Source: Leptolyngbya sp. NIES-3755
GTDB lineage: Bacteria; Cyanobacteriota; Cyanobacteriia; Leptolyngbyales; Leptolyngbyaceae
DNA: 64,000 nucleotides
Direction of reading: 5' to 3'
NCBI GenBank assembly: GCA_001548435.1
Contig: AP017308.1
Span: 1,063,030 to 1,127,029, forward strand
The position numbers and the translations under genes are program-made. This document shows positions 22,417 to 31,151 of the stretch, piece by piece. Each line of letters begins with the position of its first letter. The first letter of the stretch is position 1. The notes under the pieces were generated by a model. It was not told where the DNA came from. It searched no databases and worked only from the letters and a program-made list of their open reading frames with translations.

Positions 22417-23505
22417 ATGCCGTCTGTTATTCCTGTTGCACTGCCGCAAAATTCGTATGAGATTGTGATTTCGTCGATCGCGGAAATTGGCGATCGAATG
22501 CAGGCACTACCCAAATTGGGCAAAAAAGCTCTTGTCGTCTCTAATCCCGCGATTTTTAAGCACTACGGACAGACGATAATCGATTCTCTAACGCAAGCTG
22601 GATTTACCGTAAGTTCGTGTATTCTGCCTGCGGGCGAACGATATAAAACGCCTGCGACCTTGCAGAAAATCTATGATGCAGCTTTGGAAAATCGGTTAGA
22701 ACGATCGTCGGTCATGGTCGCTCTGGGCGGCGGCGTGATCGGGGATATGACTGGATTTGCAGCGGCAACTTGGCTCAGAGGAATTTCTGTGGTTCAAATT
22801 CCAACGACGTTACTTTCGATGGTGGATGCTGCGATCGGTGGAAAAACTGGAGTCAATCATCCGAATGGGAAGAATCTGATTGGTGCATTTCATCAGCCGC
22901 GATTGGTTTTGATCGATCCGCAAGTTCTGAAAACGCTGCCTTCAAGGGAATTTCGAGCCGCGATCGCAGAAGTGATTAAGTACGGAATTATCTGGGATGC
23001 GGAACTGTTTGAAACGCTCGAACAAGCCAAACGACTCGATCAAATTCGCTTAGTCGGCGATGAATTGGTGAATGAAATGTTAGTGCGATCGGCACAAGCG
23101 AAAGCCCATGTCGTGAGTAAAGATGAGAAAGAATCAGGCTTACGAGAAATTCTCAACTATGGACATACGATCGGGCATGCGATCGAGAGTTTGACGAATT
23201 ATCGAGTCGTGAATCACGGAGAAGGAGTCGCGATCGGAATGATGGCAGCCGGATTGATTGCTGTAGAGATGGGACTGTGGGATCAAGGAGAATGCGATCG
23301 ACAAAAAGCATTGATCGAAAAAGCAGGCTTACCGACTCAGATTCCGACTGAATGCGATCGCGCTCAAATTCTTCCAGCCTTACAAGCAGATAAAAAAGTC
23401 AAAGATGGAAAAGTTCGATTCGTTCTTCCACGTCAGATTGGAACGGTGATTGTAACCGACCAAGTTGAGCCAGCCATTATCCAAACGGTACTAGCACAAA
23501 TGTAG
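22417..23505 (+). CDS. aroB: 3-dehydroquinate synthase
   Basis: A 362-residue AroB, normal length, converting DAHP to 3-dehydroquinate in the shikimate pathway. NAD-binding region [21 protein letters not shown], substrate segment [22 protein letters not shown], and metal ligands in [19 protein letters not shown] and [10 protein letters not shown] are all intact. ATG 22417 is the only plausible start. No neighbouring aromatic-pathway gene, as is usual in cyanobacteria. Confidence 0.97.
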   Translation: MPSVIPVALPQNSYEIVISSIAEIGDRMQALPKLGKKALVVSNPAIFKHYGQTIIDSLTQAGFTVSSCILPAGERYKTPATLQKIYDAALENRLERSSVMVALGGGVIGDMTGFAAATWLRGISVVQIPTTLLSMVDAAIGGKTGVNHPNGKNLIGAFHQPRLVLIDPQVLKTLPSREFRAAIAEVIKYGIIWDAELFETLEQAKRLDQIRLVGDELVNEMLVRSAQAKAHVVSKDEKESGLREILNYGHTIGHAIESLTNYRVVNHGEGVAIGMMAAGLIAVEMGLWDQGECDRQKALIEKAGLPTQIPTECDRAQILPALQADKKVKDGKVRFVLPRQIGTVIVTDQVEPAIIQTVLAQM

Positions 23506-23647
23506 TGTTTTAGAGATTAATCAAGACCGTTAAGAAGTCGTTATAAACTTCATGGAAAATATCATTAAATTCCTCCTACAGTCGGTAGGTAAATCAGGGA
23601 GAAGGGTTTAGAATTCAAGGAATAATGCTACTCCCCAAATTACTCTA

Positions 23648-24184
23648 GTGTCAGTTACACGGTTCCTCCGCAAAAATGGCTTGATGCGTCGTCAATCTTT
23701 TCTTGCCGTCATGGTCTTCCCTGACGAAGCCTCTGTGTTTCAAGCTTATCGTCTGCTCCATTACCACGGCATTTCTCCCGAACATCTCGCGATCGTCGGG
23801 ACAGGATACAGTCACCCTGAAAGTGTCGGTCTGATGAAACCGATGCAGCTTGCTGTCCGAAAAGCTCGATTCCTCTGTCTCACGCTCGGATCATTAGGCG
23901 CGATCGCAGGTGTGATTCTGCTGATTACAGGTCATCTCGGTTGGCTGACGCTTGAAGAACTCCGAAATCCGCTACTCATTCCCGCTTTATCGATTATGGG
24001 CGGCTTTCTGGGAGCGGTACTCGGTGCGTTATTTGGCTTATTTGGGGAAGGAACGACTGCCAGCATTTATCGGCATCATCTCGATCGCGGTCAGTATCTC
24101 TTAATGATCGAAGGATCAGAACGGCTCGTGCGCTGGGGACAAGAAATTTTGAGCCATTATTCAACTTCGAGCAGTTTGTATTGA
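23648..24184 (+). CDS. Conserved hypothetical membrane protein
   Basis: A 178-residue protein. Residues about 18-55 form a small alpha/beta module (AVMVFPDEASVFQAYRLLHYHGISPEHLAIVG), and two membrane helices follow near 83-103 and 116-140 with Gly-rich faces. The end (about 150-178) repeats an alpha/beta pattern. The layout resembles general-stress proteins in which a short ferredoxin-like domain is followed by a Gly-zipper membrane hairpin. Start GTG 23648 is uncertain; ATG 23684 is possible. The stop overlaps the ribD ATG by 1 nt (TGATG), implying cotranslation. Confidence 0.75.
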   Translation: MSVTRFLRKNGLMRRQSFLAVMVFPDEASVFQAYRLLHYHGISPEHLAIVGTGYSHPESVGLMKPMQLAVRKARFLCLTLGSLGAIAGVILLITGHLGWLTLEELRNPLLIPALSIMGGFLGAVLGALFGLFGEGTTASIYRHHLDRGQYLLMIEGSERLVRWGQEILSHYSTSSSLY

Positions 24185-25275
24185 TGACGACTGAGTTCGA
24201 TCGAGCAATGATGCAGCGCTGTTTAGAGTTGGCGAGATCCGCGATCGGGCGGACGGCTCCAAATCCAATGGTCGGCTCTGTAATCGTGTCAGACGGTGAC
24301 ATTATCGGAGAAGGATTTCATCCAAAAGCGGGGGAACCTCATGCGGAAGTGTTTGCGCTGAGACAGGCGGGAGCGAGATCACAGGGTGCAACTCTGTACG
24401 TCAATCTAGAGCCATGCAATCATTACGGTCGAACGCCCCCTTGCTCGAAAGCGATCGTGGAAGCTGGATTAAGCCGCGTTGTGGTGGGAATGGTTGACCC
24501 AAATCCAAAAGTTGCGGGAGGCGGAATTAAAACTCTCAGAAATGCGGGAATTGAAGTCACCGTTGGCATTGAAGAAGCAGATTGCCAACTTTTGAATGAA
24601 GCCTTTGTGCATCGAATTGTTCATCGTCGCCCGTTTGGAATTCTCAAATATGCGATGACGATCGATGGCAAAATCGCGACCACGATTGGACATAGTAGCT
24701 GGATTACCGGAGAAACGTCTCGACATCAAGTGCATCAACTCAGAACGGCGTGTGATGCGATCGTCATTGGTGGCAATACGGTTCGACAAGATAATCCGCA
24801 TTTGACGACACACGGACTTTCCGAGCATCAACCACTGCGAGTGATTATGAGTCGATCGCTGGAGTTGCCCTTGAGTGCAAATCTTTGGAATACCGAGACC
24901 GCTCCGACGATCGTATTCACTGGCACGAATTCAGATGAAACAGTGCAAAATCATCTCACTCAGCAAGGCGTGGAAGTGGTGACTTTAGAAGCGTTAACGC
25001 CTGCCAGAGTCATGTCAGTTTTGTACGATCGTGGATTAAATACGGTGCTGTGGGAGTGTGGCGGAACATTGGCAGCCCAAGCGATCTCAGATGATTGTAT
25101 TCAAAAAGTTTGGGCGTTTGTGGCTCCGAAGATTATTGGCGGGATTTCGGCTCCAACCCCGATCGGGGATTTGGGATTCGAGAAAATGACAGATGCGATC
25201 GGGTTAACGCGAGTGACTTGGAAAGCGATCGACTCGGATTTATTAATCGAAGGTTACTTAGACCGGAACCGCTAA
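24184..25275 (+). CDS. ribD: Bifunctional riboflavin biosynthesis protein RibD
   Basis: A 363-residue two-domain enzyme. The N-terminal deaminase (about 1-145) has zinc ligands in PHAEVFAL and EPCNHYGRTPPCSK, and the typical NPMVG near the start. The C-terminal reductase (about 148-363) starts with RPFGILKYAMTIDGKIAT and contains the GGNTVRQDNPHLT and ECGGTLAAQ nucleotide-binding segments. ATG 24184 overlaps the preceding stop by 1 nt. Its end overlaps the convergent small gene by 18 nt. Confidence 0.97.
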   Translation: MTTEFDRAMMQRCLELARSAIGRTAPNPMVGSVIVSDGDIIGEGFHPKAGEPHAEVFALRQAGARSQGATLYVNLEPCNHYGRTPPCSKAIVEAGLSRVVVGMVDPNPKVAGGGIKTLRNAGIEVTVGIEEADCQLLNEAFVHRIVHRRPFGILKYAMTIDGKIATTIGHSSWITGETSRHQVHQLRTACDAIVIGGNTVRQDNPHLTTHGLSEHQPLRVIMSRSLELPLSANLWNTETAPTIVFTGTNSDETVQNHLTQQGVEVVTLEALTPARVMSVLYDRGLNTVLWECGGTLAAQAISDDCIQKVWAFVAPKIIGGISAPTPIGDLGFEKMTDAIGLTRVTWKAIDSDLLIEGYLDRNR

Positions 25276-25488
25276 GCGATCGGATGCCAAATCACGAATC
25301 AGCGCTAGTCTGGAATAGAGATAATTCGAGAGTTGTGTTGTTTCTTCAGAATTCAGGGGCGGGTAAGTTTGAAACTGTCCGAGAACCGCCTGAACGAGGT
25401 GAGCATCATCGAGATTGAGTAAGTAGGTCGCTTGGGTCGATTCCACGACTGCCCAAACTTGACGAAGAAGACTTGGATTCATAAACAT
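25258..25488 (-). CDS. Small conserved hypothetical protein
   Basis: A 76-residue, mainly helical, soluble protein (LLRQVWAVVESTQATYLLNLDDAHLVQAVLGQF, then a PPLNSEETTQLSNYLYSRLALIRDLA helix). The pattern suits a small cyanobacterial family of unknown function. It is convergent with ribD and overlaps its last 18 bases. ATG 25488 or 25482 could start it. Confidence 0.65.
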   Translation of the reverse strand: MFMNPSLLRQVWAVVESTQATYLLNLDDAHLVQAVLGQFQTYPPLNSEETTQLSNYLYSRLALIRDLASDRLAVPV

Positions 25489-25626
25489 AAACTGGTGAGT
25501 TAGGTTCTTTCACCATACTGAATTTGACCTGATTTGGACTTCTACCTTACATCCCGAAACAACTGTTATTAAAAGATCATTAAGGAATTATCCTCATTCA
25601 TCTCTTTATTTAGAACTAAGTCTCCT

Positions 25627-26304
25627 ATGGCACAGCCGTTTATCTTCAACCCGACCCCTCCCGAAGACGCGATTTCGCTTCAGCAAGAATTACGCAAGCT
25701 CGTGATTCAATCGGATGAGTTTGGCACAGTGCGGACGGTTGCGGGTGTCGATGTGGGATTTGAAGATGACGATCGAATCGCTTGTGCTGCGATCGCAGTT
25801 CTCCGATTTCCAGATCTGACCCTTCAAGAATCGGTGATTGTTCGTCGTCCAACCACATTTCCCTATATTCCAGGCTTACTTGGATTTCGAGAAGTGCCGA
25901 TCGTAATGGAAGCGCTTGCAACCTTAAAAATGCAACCAGACTTACTCATTTGTGATGGCAATGGATATATCCATCCTCGTCGCTGTGGGTTTGCTTGTCA
26001 TCTTGGAGTGGTTAGCGGTTTACCTGCGATCGGAGTGGCGAAAACGCCGTATTTGGGAACTCATGCACCTGTGGGAATCGATCGAGGAGCCTGGGAACCG
26101 ATTCACGATGCGGGCGAGATTATTGGCGCAGCGGTTCGGACTCAGGCAAATGTTAAACCTGTGTACGTCTCGATCGGGCATCGGATTGGTTTGAACAGTG
26201 CGATCGACCTTGTGCTGCACTGTTCACCGAAGTACCGTCTGCCCGAAACCACTCGTCAAGCCGATCAACTTTCTAAAGGAAATATACAACCTATTAGACT
26301 ATGA
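25627..26304 (+). CDS. nfi: Endonuclease V
   Basis: A 225-residue endonuclease V, which cuts one nucleotide 3' of deoxyinosine or inosine. Active-site carboxylates lie in AGVDVGFEDD, the Y wedge region in PTTFPYIPGLLGFREVP, and the metal-binding Asp and His in LICDGNGYIHPRRCGFACHLGV; the Lys is in GVAKTPYLG. Normal family length. It converges with the RNA-repair operon (43-bp gap); whether it acts on RNA is not shown by the sequence. Confidence 0.95.
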   Translation: MAQPFIFNPTPPEDAISLQQELRKLVIQSDEFGTVRTVAGVDVGFEDDDRIACAAIAVLRFPDLTLQESVIVRRPTTFPYIPGLLGFREVPIVMEALATLKMQPDLLICDGNGYIHPRRCGFACHLGVVSGLPAIGVAKTPYLGTHAPVGIDRGAWEPIHDAGEIIGAAVRTQANVKPVYVSIGHRIGLNSAIDLVLHCSPKYRLPETTRQADQLSKGNIQPIRL

Positions 26305-26347
26305 GTCTGAACAGCTTTACTAATTACCTGCGGTGATGGAAACGCTA

Positions 26348-27472
26348 CTATCCGATCTCTAAGAGCGTAACTTGGTGAGCTTCGACAAGCGTTGGAACTT
26401 CCAAGCGATCGAATAATTGATCGATGACAACCTCTGGCACTGGTTCTAAGCGTTGAGCATTTTGCTGAAGTATCGTTTCCCAAGGTGCTTCAAGATAAAC
26501 AATCCGAGTTCGGGCACGATACGAAGTAAACAAATCAATCAACCCAGAACGCAACTGCTGAGAAATGTTCGTTGCATTCCAGATAAAGGAGTTTTGTGCC
26601 CTCAATTTCTCTTTTGCTGCTTGTCTCGCGGCTTGAATGACGACGCTCTGCTCTCCTTCAGGAGAAACATTTAGTTCCTCTCTTAGTCGATCGAGCGAAA
26701 TCACTTCATAGTCTTTTGCATGATCAGCAATCCAATGATCTTTTCCAACTCCTGGTAATCCCGACATTAGAATTACTTCGCAACAAGTATCATCAAATGC
26801 GGCATAGTTCGGATCACGGTCTTCTCTGCGGAAATACAAGAATCGACTGTGATCAGAAGCAAACGATCGAGGAAATTGCCAGCAGTCATTTTCTTGGCAG
26901 AACTCCCGAAAGAATGCGATCGTATCAAACAATCGATTCTGATCCGCACAAATTCGCCCCCGCACGTCTGCCTCTGCCATCAATGCTAACCAATCACATC
27001 GGCTGATATAACTAGCAGCAATGACCGCCTGTTGTGGGTTCGGTTTATCCCAAAACCATAACGGTAAACTACCAAGTTGTACGATCGATACGATCGCTTC
27101 TCGAATGGCAAAGGGAGCTTCGAGATCTCGCAAAATCCGCCGAGCAAGTTTCATCCCTTGTCGCACATGACCTTTACTGGTCAATTGACCGTCGATAATT
27201 TGTGTTGCCTGCGGTTTTGCCACATCATGTAACAATGCTGCTGCAAATAAAATCGATTGTTCAACGCGAGGAAGTTGCTGCCAGGCAGAAAGGGAAATCA
27301 AAGCCTCACACACGAGTTTTGTATGAGTTAGAACATCTCCTTCTGCATGATAGAGCGGGTTTTGATCGCAATTCGCCAGCGATCGTAGCCAATCAAATCG
27401 ATCGAGTAAAGTCGCCCAATCGATCGATTGATTCACTTCTGGACAGCCTGGGAAAATCCAATTTGTGTTCAT
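26348..27472 (-). CDS. HD-domain phosphohydrolase fused to a P-loop polynucleotide-kinase-like domain
   Basis: A 374-residue two-domain protein, last gene of the putative RNA-repair operon. The N-terminal HD domain (about 25-200) has H in LYHAEGDVLTH, the HD pair in ALLHDVAKP, and Asp in SRCDWLALMAEAD. The C-terminal kinase (about 233-374) has Walker A GLPGVGKD near residue 240, a NATNISQQLR segment and LEAPWETILQQN, as in T4 Pnk-like AAA_33 kinases. A role removing a 2',3'-cyclic or 3'-phosphate and phosphorylating the 5'-OH is inferred from domain type and neighbours. Its ATG overlaps the RNA ligase stop by 4 nt. Confidence 0.88.
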   Translation of the reverse strand: MNTNWIFPGCPEVNQSIDWATLLDRFDWLRSLANCDQNPLYHAEGDVLTHTKLVCEALISLSAWQQLPRVEQSILFAAALLHDVAKPQATQIIDGQLTSKGHVRQGMKLARRILRDLEAPFAIREAIVSIVQLGSLPLWFWDKPNPQQAVIAASYISRCDWLALMAEADVRGRICADQNRLFDTIAFFREFCQENDCWQFPRSFASDHSRFLYFRREDRDPNYAAFDDTCCEVILMSGLPGVGKDHWIADHAKDYEVISLDRLREELNVSPEGEQSVVIQAARQAAKEKLRAQNSFIWNATNISQQLRSGLIDLFTSYRARTRIVYLEAPWETILQQNAQRLEPVPEVVIDQLFDRLEVPTLVEAHQVTLLEIG

Positions 27473-28257
27473 ATTGCAAACAGATCAACATCTGCCCGTA
27501 ATTGATTCGGAACAATCGGACGACTGAGCCAATGGCTTTCCGATTGCAAAATAGTAGTGAGAAAGTCTGCCCGCACATACTTATATCGCTCGATCGTCCA
27601 GTCTGCCGATTCAACTTTAATGTACAAGCCTTCCATCAATGCACTCTGATTCGTTTGCTGAAGGGTGAGATCCACGGATAGTCCTTGTTCCTCACAGACT
27701 TGTTGTAAGCGATCGAGATGTCCGGATCGAATAAAGTGCGATTGTTCAAGTAATCCGACAAGTTGTTTATACGATCGTAGTTCTCCCGCAAACAAAATCG
27801 GCACAGAAACCAGCGGCAATCCTGCTAACAAGTGTTGGCGTTGAACGGTACTAAGGAACTGTTCCTGAGCTAAATCAAGGACATCATACTCTAGGAAATA
27901 ATGAGGCAAAGCATCGTAAAAAACCGTATGTTTTGCATACATCCATTCACCATAGAGAATATATCGATCGCTCAATACATTCCAAAACGCATCAGCATGA
28001 ACGGCAGCCCATTGTTTGAATAAGTTGAAATGCCGTTCTCGTGCGCCTCCGGTCAAGAAATGCCCCCGACTTTGTAAGCGCAATTGTCCATCTGCGGTGA
28101 AACTAATCGCAGCATTCGCGCCATCGACTTTCTCTTCGACAACAACAAAGCGATTCGCAATCTGTGTAAACGGAATACTCGCTAAATCTTCGTCTCCCGG
28201 TTGCACTCTCGAACCTTGAATGTGCAGCGTTCGGAGATATTTGTAGATCGACTTCAT
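27469..28257 (-). CDS. RNA ligase (Rnl2/DRAM-type nucleotidyltransferase family)
   Basis: A 262-residue ATP-dependent RNA ligase. Motif I is EEKVDGAN with predicted AMP-accepting K43; motif III/IIIa lies in YILYGEWMYAKHTVFY and HYFLEYDVLD; motif IV is MEGLYIKVE; motif V is RYKYVRAD. All five are present, so it should be active. ATG 28257 has a GGGAGAG ribosome site; an in-frame TTG nine codons upstream is less likely. A 151-bp gap with an 8-nt inverted repeat separates it from the RlaP gene before it, so it may have a second promoter. It overlaps the HD/kinase gene by 4 nt. Confidence 0.9.
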   Translation of the reverse strand: MKSIYKYLRTLHIQGSRVQPGDEDLASIPFTQIANRFVVVEEKVDGANAAISFTADGQLRLQSRGHFLTGGARERHFNLFKQWAAVHADAFWNVLSDRYILYGEWMYAKHTVFYDALPHYFLEYDVLDLAQEQFLSTVQRQHLLAGLPLVSVPILFAGELRSYKQLVGLLEQSHFIRSGHLDRLQQVCEEQGLSVDLTLQQTNQSALMEGLYIKVESADWTIERYKYVRADFLTTILQSESHWLSRPIVPNQLRADVDLFAI

Positions 28258-28289
28258 GGCAACTCTCCCAATTCTCAATAGCAATTCGT

Positions 28290-28314
28290 GATATCAAACC
28301 TCTTGCTTGATATC
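28290..28314. promoter_or_regulatory. Inverted repeat upstream of the RNA ligase gene
   Basis: Perfect arms GATATCAA (28290-28297) and TTGATATC (28307-28314) with a 9-nt loop lie 33 nt before the ligase ATG. It may be an operator or an RNA hairpin in the operon. A second perfect palindrome, GATGTA-A-TACATC, lies at 28373-28385. Confidence 0.4.
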
Positions 28315-28408
28315 GGTTCAATTAGAACTGAGGGAAAGTGAATGAGAAGGCGACCTCCAAGGTTTAAGTATTGATGTAATACATCGTACTACAGTTATCA
28401 GTTGAGCG

Positions 28409-29161
28409 TCAAGCTGGATGATTTAATCTCAGACGAATTAGAAGATTATGCAAGGCTGCGTGAGCCGTTGGATCTTCTTGCAAATGGCTTTGTTGACTTG
28501 CGGTTTCAAGTGCAATTACTAATCGCTGATATTCTCGCTGATGAAACTCAATATCTGCATCAGATAAAACGCTCTTCTCTGCACCCTTCAACTTTCGATC
28601 GACCAATTCCGGTAAGTATGGCAACTGAAATTTCTCGTTCAATTTCACCAGGTTCGCTTCGACTTCTCCAGTTTGCATCAAGTGAATTCCAGTCAACAGC
28701 ACCCGGTACACATACAATAACGGTTTCACTCTCGGATGTTCTTCTTTCGCAAACAATCGCCATTGAGTTTGAGCAAATCCTAGATAATGATGACTGTGAT
28801 AGCGCGTGATACAACCTTGTGCGATCGCTTTCAATTCCTCATGTTCGGGTGTAGTCTGAACAATCAATGGCGAATACAATTGCTCTAAAACATAGCCATT
28901 CCGCTTCAGTAACAATCCAAAGAACTTTTTCACATCATGTGTGACTAGATCAAGCTCAATGTTCAACTCAAGGGTTGATTGCTCGATCGTTTCTTGTCCT
29001 GTTTTGAGTCCGACAACTTCTGTCAGCGGCAGAATGTGAACGCCGCGCAAATCATAGTCCGAATCTGGAGAAGGAAAGCCGTAAAGATGTGCACCGCTGA
29101 TGGTTGCAAACAAGAGCGGGTAAGGTTGCTGAGTAGCGATGTTTGCTAGTAAGGTCAACAT
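28409..29161 (-). CDS. RlaP-type RNA-repair nucleotidyltransferase (copy 1)
   Basis: A 250-residue protein of the RlaP family (RNA-ligase-associated predicted nucleotidyltransferase, PF10127). The catalytic core is SGAHLYGFPSPDSDYDLRG: the Asp-x-Asp pair is intact but the usual Gly-Ser reads Gly-Ala. Later features are NGYVLEQLYSPL and the all-helical C-terminal half with PLLYVYRVLLTGIHLMQTG. The ATG overlaps the Thg1-like stop by 7 nt. Template-independent nucleotide addition to RNA 3' ends is the predicted activity, by analogy with the polymerase-beta superfamily. Confidence 0.87.
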   Translation of the reverse strand: MLTLLANIATQQPYPLLFATISGAHLYGFPSPDSDYDLRGVHILPLTEVVGLKTGQETIEQSTLELNIELDLVTHDVKKFFGLLLKRNGYVLEQLYSPLIVQTTPEHEELKAIAQGCITRYHSHHYLGFAQTQWRLFAKEEHPRVKPLLYVYRVLLTGIHLMQTGEVEANLVKLNEKFQLPYLPELVDRKLKGAEKSVLSDADIEFHQREYQRLVIALETASQQSHLQEDPTAHAALHNLLIRLRLNHPA

Positions 29162-29901
29162 AAAAATTGCTTCATCCAGTCTCGATATTCTTCTTTCATC
29201 GGCAGGTCTTCGTCGATTTTGATGCGGCGACGAGTTGCAGTCACAGTTTGAGCGTTGATCGGGTTATAGCCAACTTTCTCATAACTTTCCCAATACAATC
29301 CTGTGCCGCGTCTCTGCCAAGCAGGTAGGTCGTTAAAGTTAATTCCATGTTGAAAAAGCAGTTCGTTTTTGAATGCGATCGATTGTTTTTCTAACTCGCG
29401 AGTGGCTTGTCGGGCTGTTTGACCTGATTTGCGTAATGTCCAATAGCACCAACCGTTTAAGGCACAACGAGTCGCATCCGCTTGCCGCCAGCTAAAGTAA
29501 TCTAGCACTTGAGCAGGACTAACCCCCAGCCAAACCCGACTATCAAAGGTCGCAATTTCGCCAACCGCAAGCGTAAAAGTCGAACTGGCAATACTCGCAG
29601 AAGTAGAAATAATTTTTTCCAAACTACGATCGAAGAAATCCCACTCCGGACGAAACAGAATCGAGATCTCATCGCTCTCTGTGTAGGCATAGATTCCACC
29701 CAGTTGATCTAGCAATGCCTGTGTTGTTTGCACCATAAGATTGTGAAATTGCAGGTCAAAAGGCTTTTCAAATCTCGATTCTGTAAATCCAGAAAATCCC
29801 CGACCATCAATTCGGATCACAGTCCATGCTCCAGGTAAGAGTCGTAGATTGTGGAAATATTCTAGCGATCGCATTCGCTTTTCAAAGCTGTCGTTGTCCA
29901 T
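29155..29901 (-). CDS. Thg1-like 3'-5' polymerase (tRNA-His guanylyltransferase family)
   Basis: A 248-residue Thg1-like protein. Metal-binding carboxylates D32 (VIRIDGRGFSGFT) and D77/E78 (YTESDEISILF) correspond to D29, D76 and E77 of human Thg1. Further landmarks are FDSRVW and a Thg1-family FSWRQADATRCALNGWCYW (the HINNLYN-equivalent region). Bacterial Thg1-like proteins add nucleotides 5'-ward to 5'-truncated tRNAs. The N-terminus MDNDSFEKRM fits the family, although its ATG lies 40 nt inside the preceding kinase gene. Confidence 0.93.
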   Translation of the reverse strand: MDNDSFEKRMRSLEYFHNLRLLPGAWTVIRIDGRGFSGFTESRFEKPFDLQFHNLMVQTTQALLDQLGGIYAYTESDEISILFRPEWDFFDRSLEKIISTSASIASSTFTLAVGEIATFDSRVWLGVSPAQVLDYFSWRQADATRCALNGWCYWTLRKSGQTARQATRELEKQSIAFKNELLFQHGINFNDLPAWQRRGTGLYWESYEKVGYNPINAQTVTATRRRIKIDEDLPMKEEYRDWMKQFLC

Positions 29902-30344
29902 TGTGTGATTCTAAATTCGTTGGCATCCGTAATTTGAACGTGGAAAAGTTGATCAAACCCTTCAGAATAAGAAGGACGAACTAACTTTTTAACTGTCGCA
30001 AAAATCCCAACATCAGGAACTCTGGCTTTCCCGGTTCTGTGCTGATTCCGTTCTAGAGAGTTCCTAACGTTCGACTCGAAATAGTAACCGATGATCTCGA
30101 CTCCGTAAGCTTGCCCAAGTTGAATCAAAGACGCTCGATCGCTCAATGTTGGGTTGGTATTATCAACGACAATAGATTGTCCTGCTTGTAAGGCAGTCTC
30201 GATCAATTGAGCTTGACGACGATCGCGGTTTTTTCCTTTTCGCATCAGGTCTTTACTAATATGCTGATGCGTTGCAGCAAAGTAACGACGAAAAAAGGTC
30301 GTTTTCCCTGATGCTTGTAACCCAATCAAAATGACAAGTTGCAT
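29862..30344 (-). CDS. P-loop polynucleotide-kinase-like ATPase
   Basis: A 160-residue AAA_33/zeta-toxin-like kinase. Walker A GLQASGKTTF is at residues 8-17, the HISKDLMRKGKNRDRRQ segment holds the substrate-side Asp/Arg residues, VVDNTNPTLSDRASLIQLG follows, and a lid region carries ERNQHRTGKARVPDVGI. This is the layout of Pnkp/T4 Pnk 5'-OH kinases, which phosphorylate cleaved RNA before ligation. I use ATG 30344, 1 nt after the RlaP-2 stop; an in-frame TTG ten codons upstream would overlap that gene. Confidence 0.88.
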   Translation of the reverse strand: MQLVILIGLQASGKTTFFRRYFAATHQHISKDLMRKGKNRDRRQAQLIETALQAGQSIVVDNTNPTLSDRASLIQLGQAYGVEIIGYYFESNVRNSLERNQHRTGKARVPDVGIFATVKKLVRPSYSEGFDQLFHVQITDANEFRITQWTTTALKSECDR

Positions 30345-30345
30345 T

Positions 30346-31062
30346 TTATTTAACCTGATCGCGTCGTGCCTCAATCAAAAAAGCATTGGCTTTCTCATAG
30401 TCTGGGCGCTCTGGTAGCTGAGTCGTTGAAAAAGCTCGATCGAACTGTTCATGTAAGCTCAATCGCCACGTATTCACTTCTTCCCAATCGAGTTGCTGAT
30501 ATTTGATAGCAAGAAGTCGATCGCGATATTGCTCAATCCGAACAGGAACAAATCCCTCTTGCAAAATCGTGATACCTGATAACAACAATCGAATCAAGTG
30601 CATCGCATGTTTCCAGCGAATGTCACCCTGATTCCGCAGGTCTTGTTCCATCTTCTTAAACTGAGAGAGAACATAGCTGTTATAGGTTTGATAAACCAAT
30701 TTTGACAGAAAGATCTCGCGGATTTCGAGCAAAGATTCTGCAATGTGCGATCGCAGTTCAATCATCGGCGAGTAAAGACATTCCAATACATTTGGATTCG
30801 CCTTCAGTGCCAGAATCAGAAACTTCTGAAGTTCCCAATAGCACTCTTGTTCAGCCTTGTGTTCCAACTGTTCAGGAATGCCATAAAGCGACCAATGCAA
30901 TTCAGCAGGTGGAAGATAAATTCCCCGTCGATCGATGTCTGACTGTTCATCATCTAAGCCATAAGCTCTAGATCCCACCACACTGTTTCTCACTTCAATA
31001 CGGCTAACGACCTGAGTTCCCACAGGCAAAATGAGATTAAGCGTCGAAAGGGAATCCAACAT
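30346..31062 (-). CDS. RlaP-type RNA-repair nucleotidyltransferase (copy 2)
   Basis: A 238-residue RlaP-family protein, first gene of the operon. The nucleotidyltransferase motif VVGSRAYGLDDEQSDIDRRG has both the Gly-Ser and the Asp-x-Asp. NVLECLYSPMI and the helical HAMHLIRLLLSGITILQEG correspond to segments of copy 1, with which overall identity is low, so the two paralogues probably have different substrates. Start ATG 31062 (GTG 31071 also possible); neither has a good ribosome site, so a leaderless transcript from the TATACT repeats just upstream is possible. Confidence 0.88.
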   Translation of the reverse strand: MLDSLSTLNLILPVGTQVVSRIEVRNSVVGSRAYGLDDEQSDIDRRGIYLPPAELHWSLYGIPEQLEHKAEQECYWELQKFLILALKANPNVLECLYSPMIELRSHIAESLLEIREIFLSKLVYQTYNSYVLSQFKKMEQDLRNQGDIRWKHAMHLIRLLLSGITILQEGFVPVRIEQYRDRLLAIKYQQLDWEEVNTWRLSLHEQFDRAFSTTQLPERPDYEKANAFLIEARRDQVK

Positions 31063-31072
31063 AGCAGTCACT

Positions 31073-31090
31073 TGTAGTATATGTAGTATA
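31073..31090 (-). promoter_or_regulatory. Tandem 9-mer and probable promoter of the RNA-repair operon
   Basis: TGTAGTATA occurs twice in tandem (31073-31081, 31082-31090). On the minus strand each unit reads TATACTACA, giving two -10-like TATACT boxes immediately before the first gene of the operon. A related TACTACAG sequence lies at 28387-28394. Promoter and/or operator role is inferred. Confidence 0.4.
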
Positions 31091-31151
31091 ACCTCTTTCT
31101 GAACGAATGCAAATAGGGAATATAATTCAAGAAAGTTTACTGTATTCGTTC

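Noticed and set aside
25627-26304. Endonuclease V as a seventh member of the RNA-repair operon
   Set aside because: It is on the other strand, converging on the operon, and has all features of the normal DNA-repair enzyme; adjacency alone is not enough.
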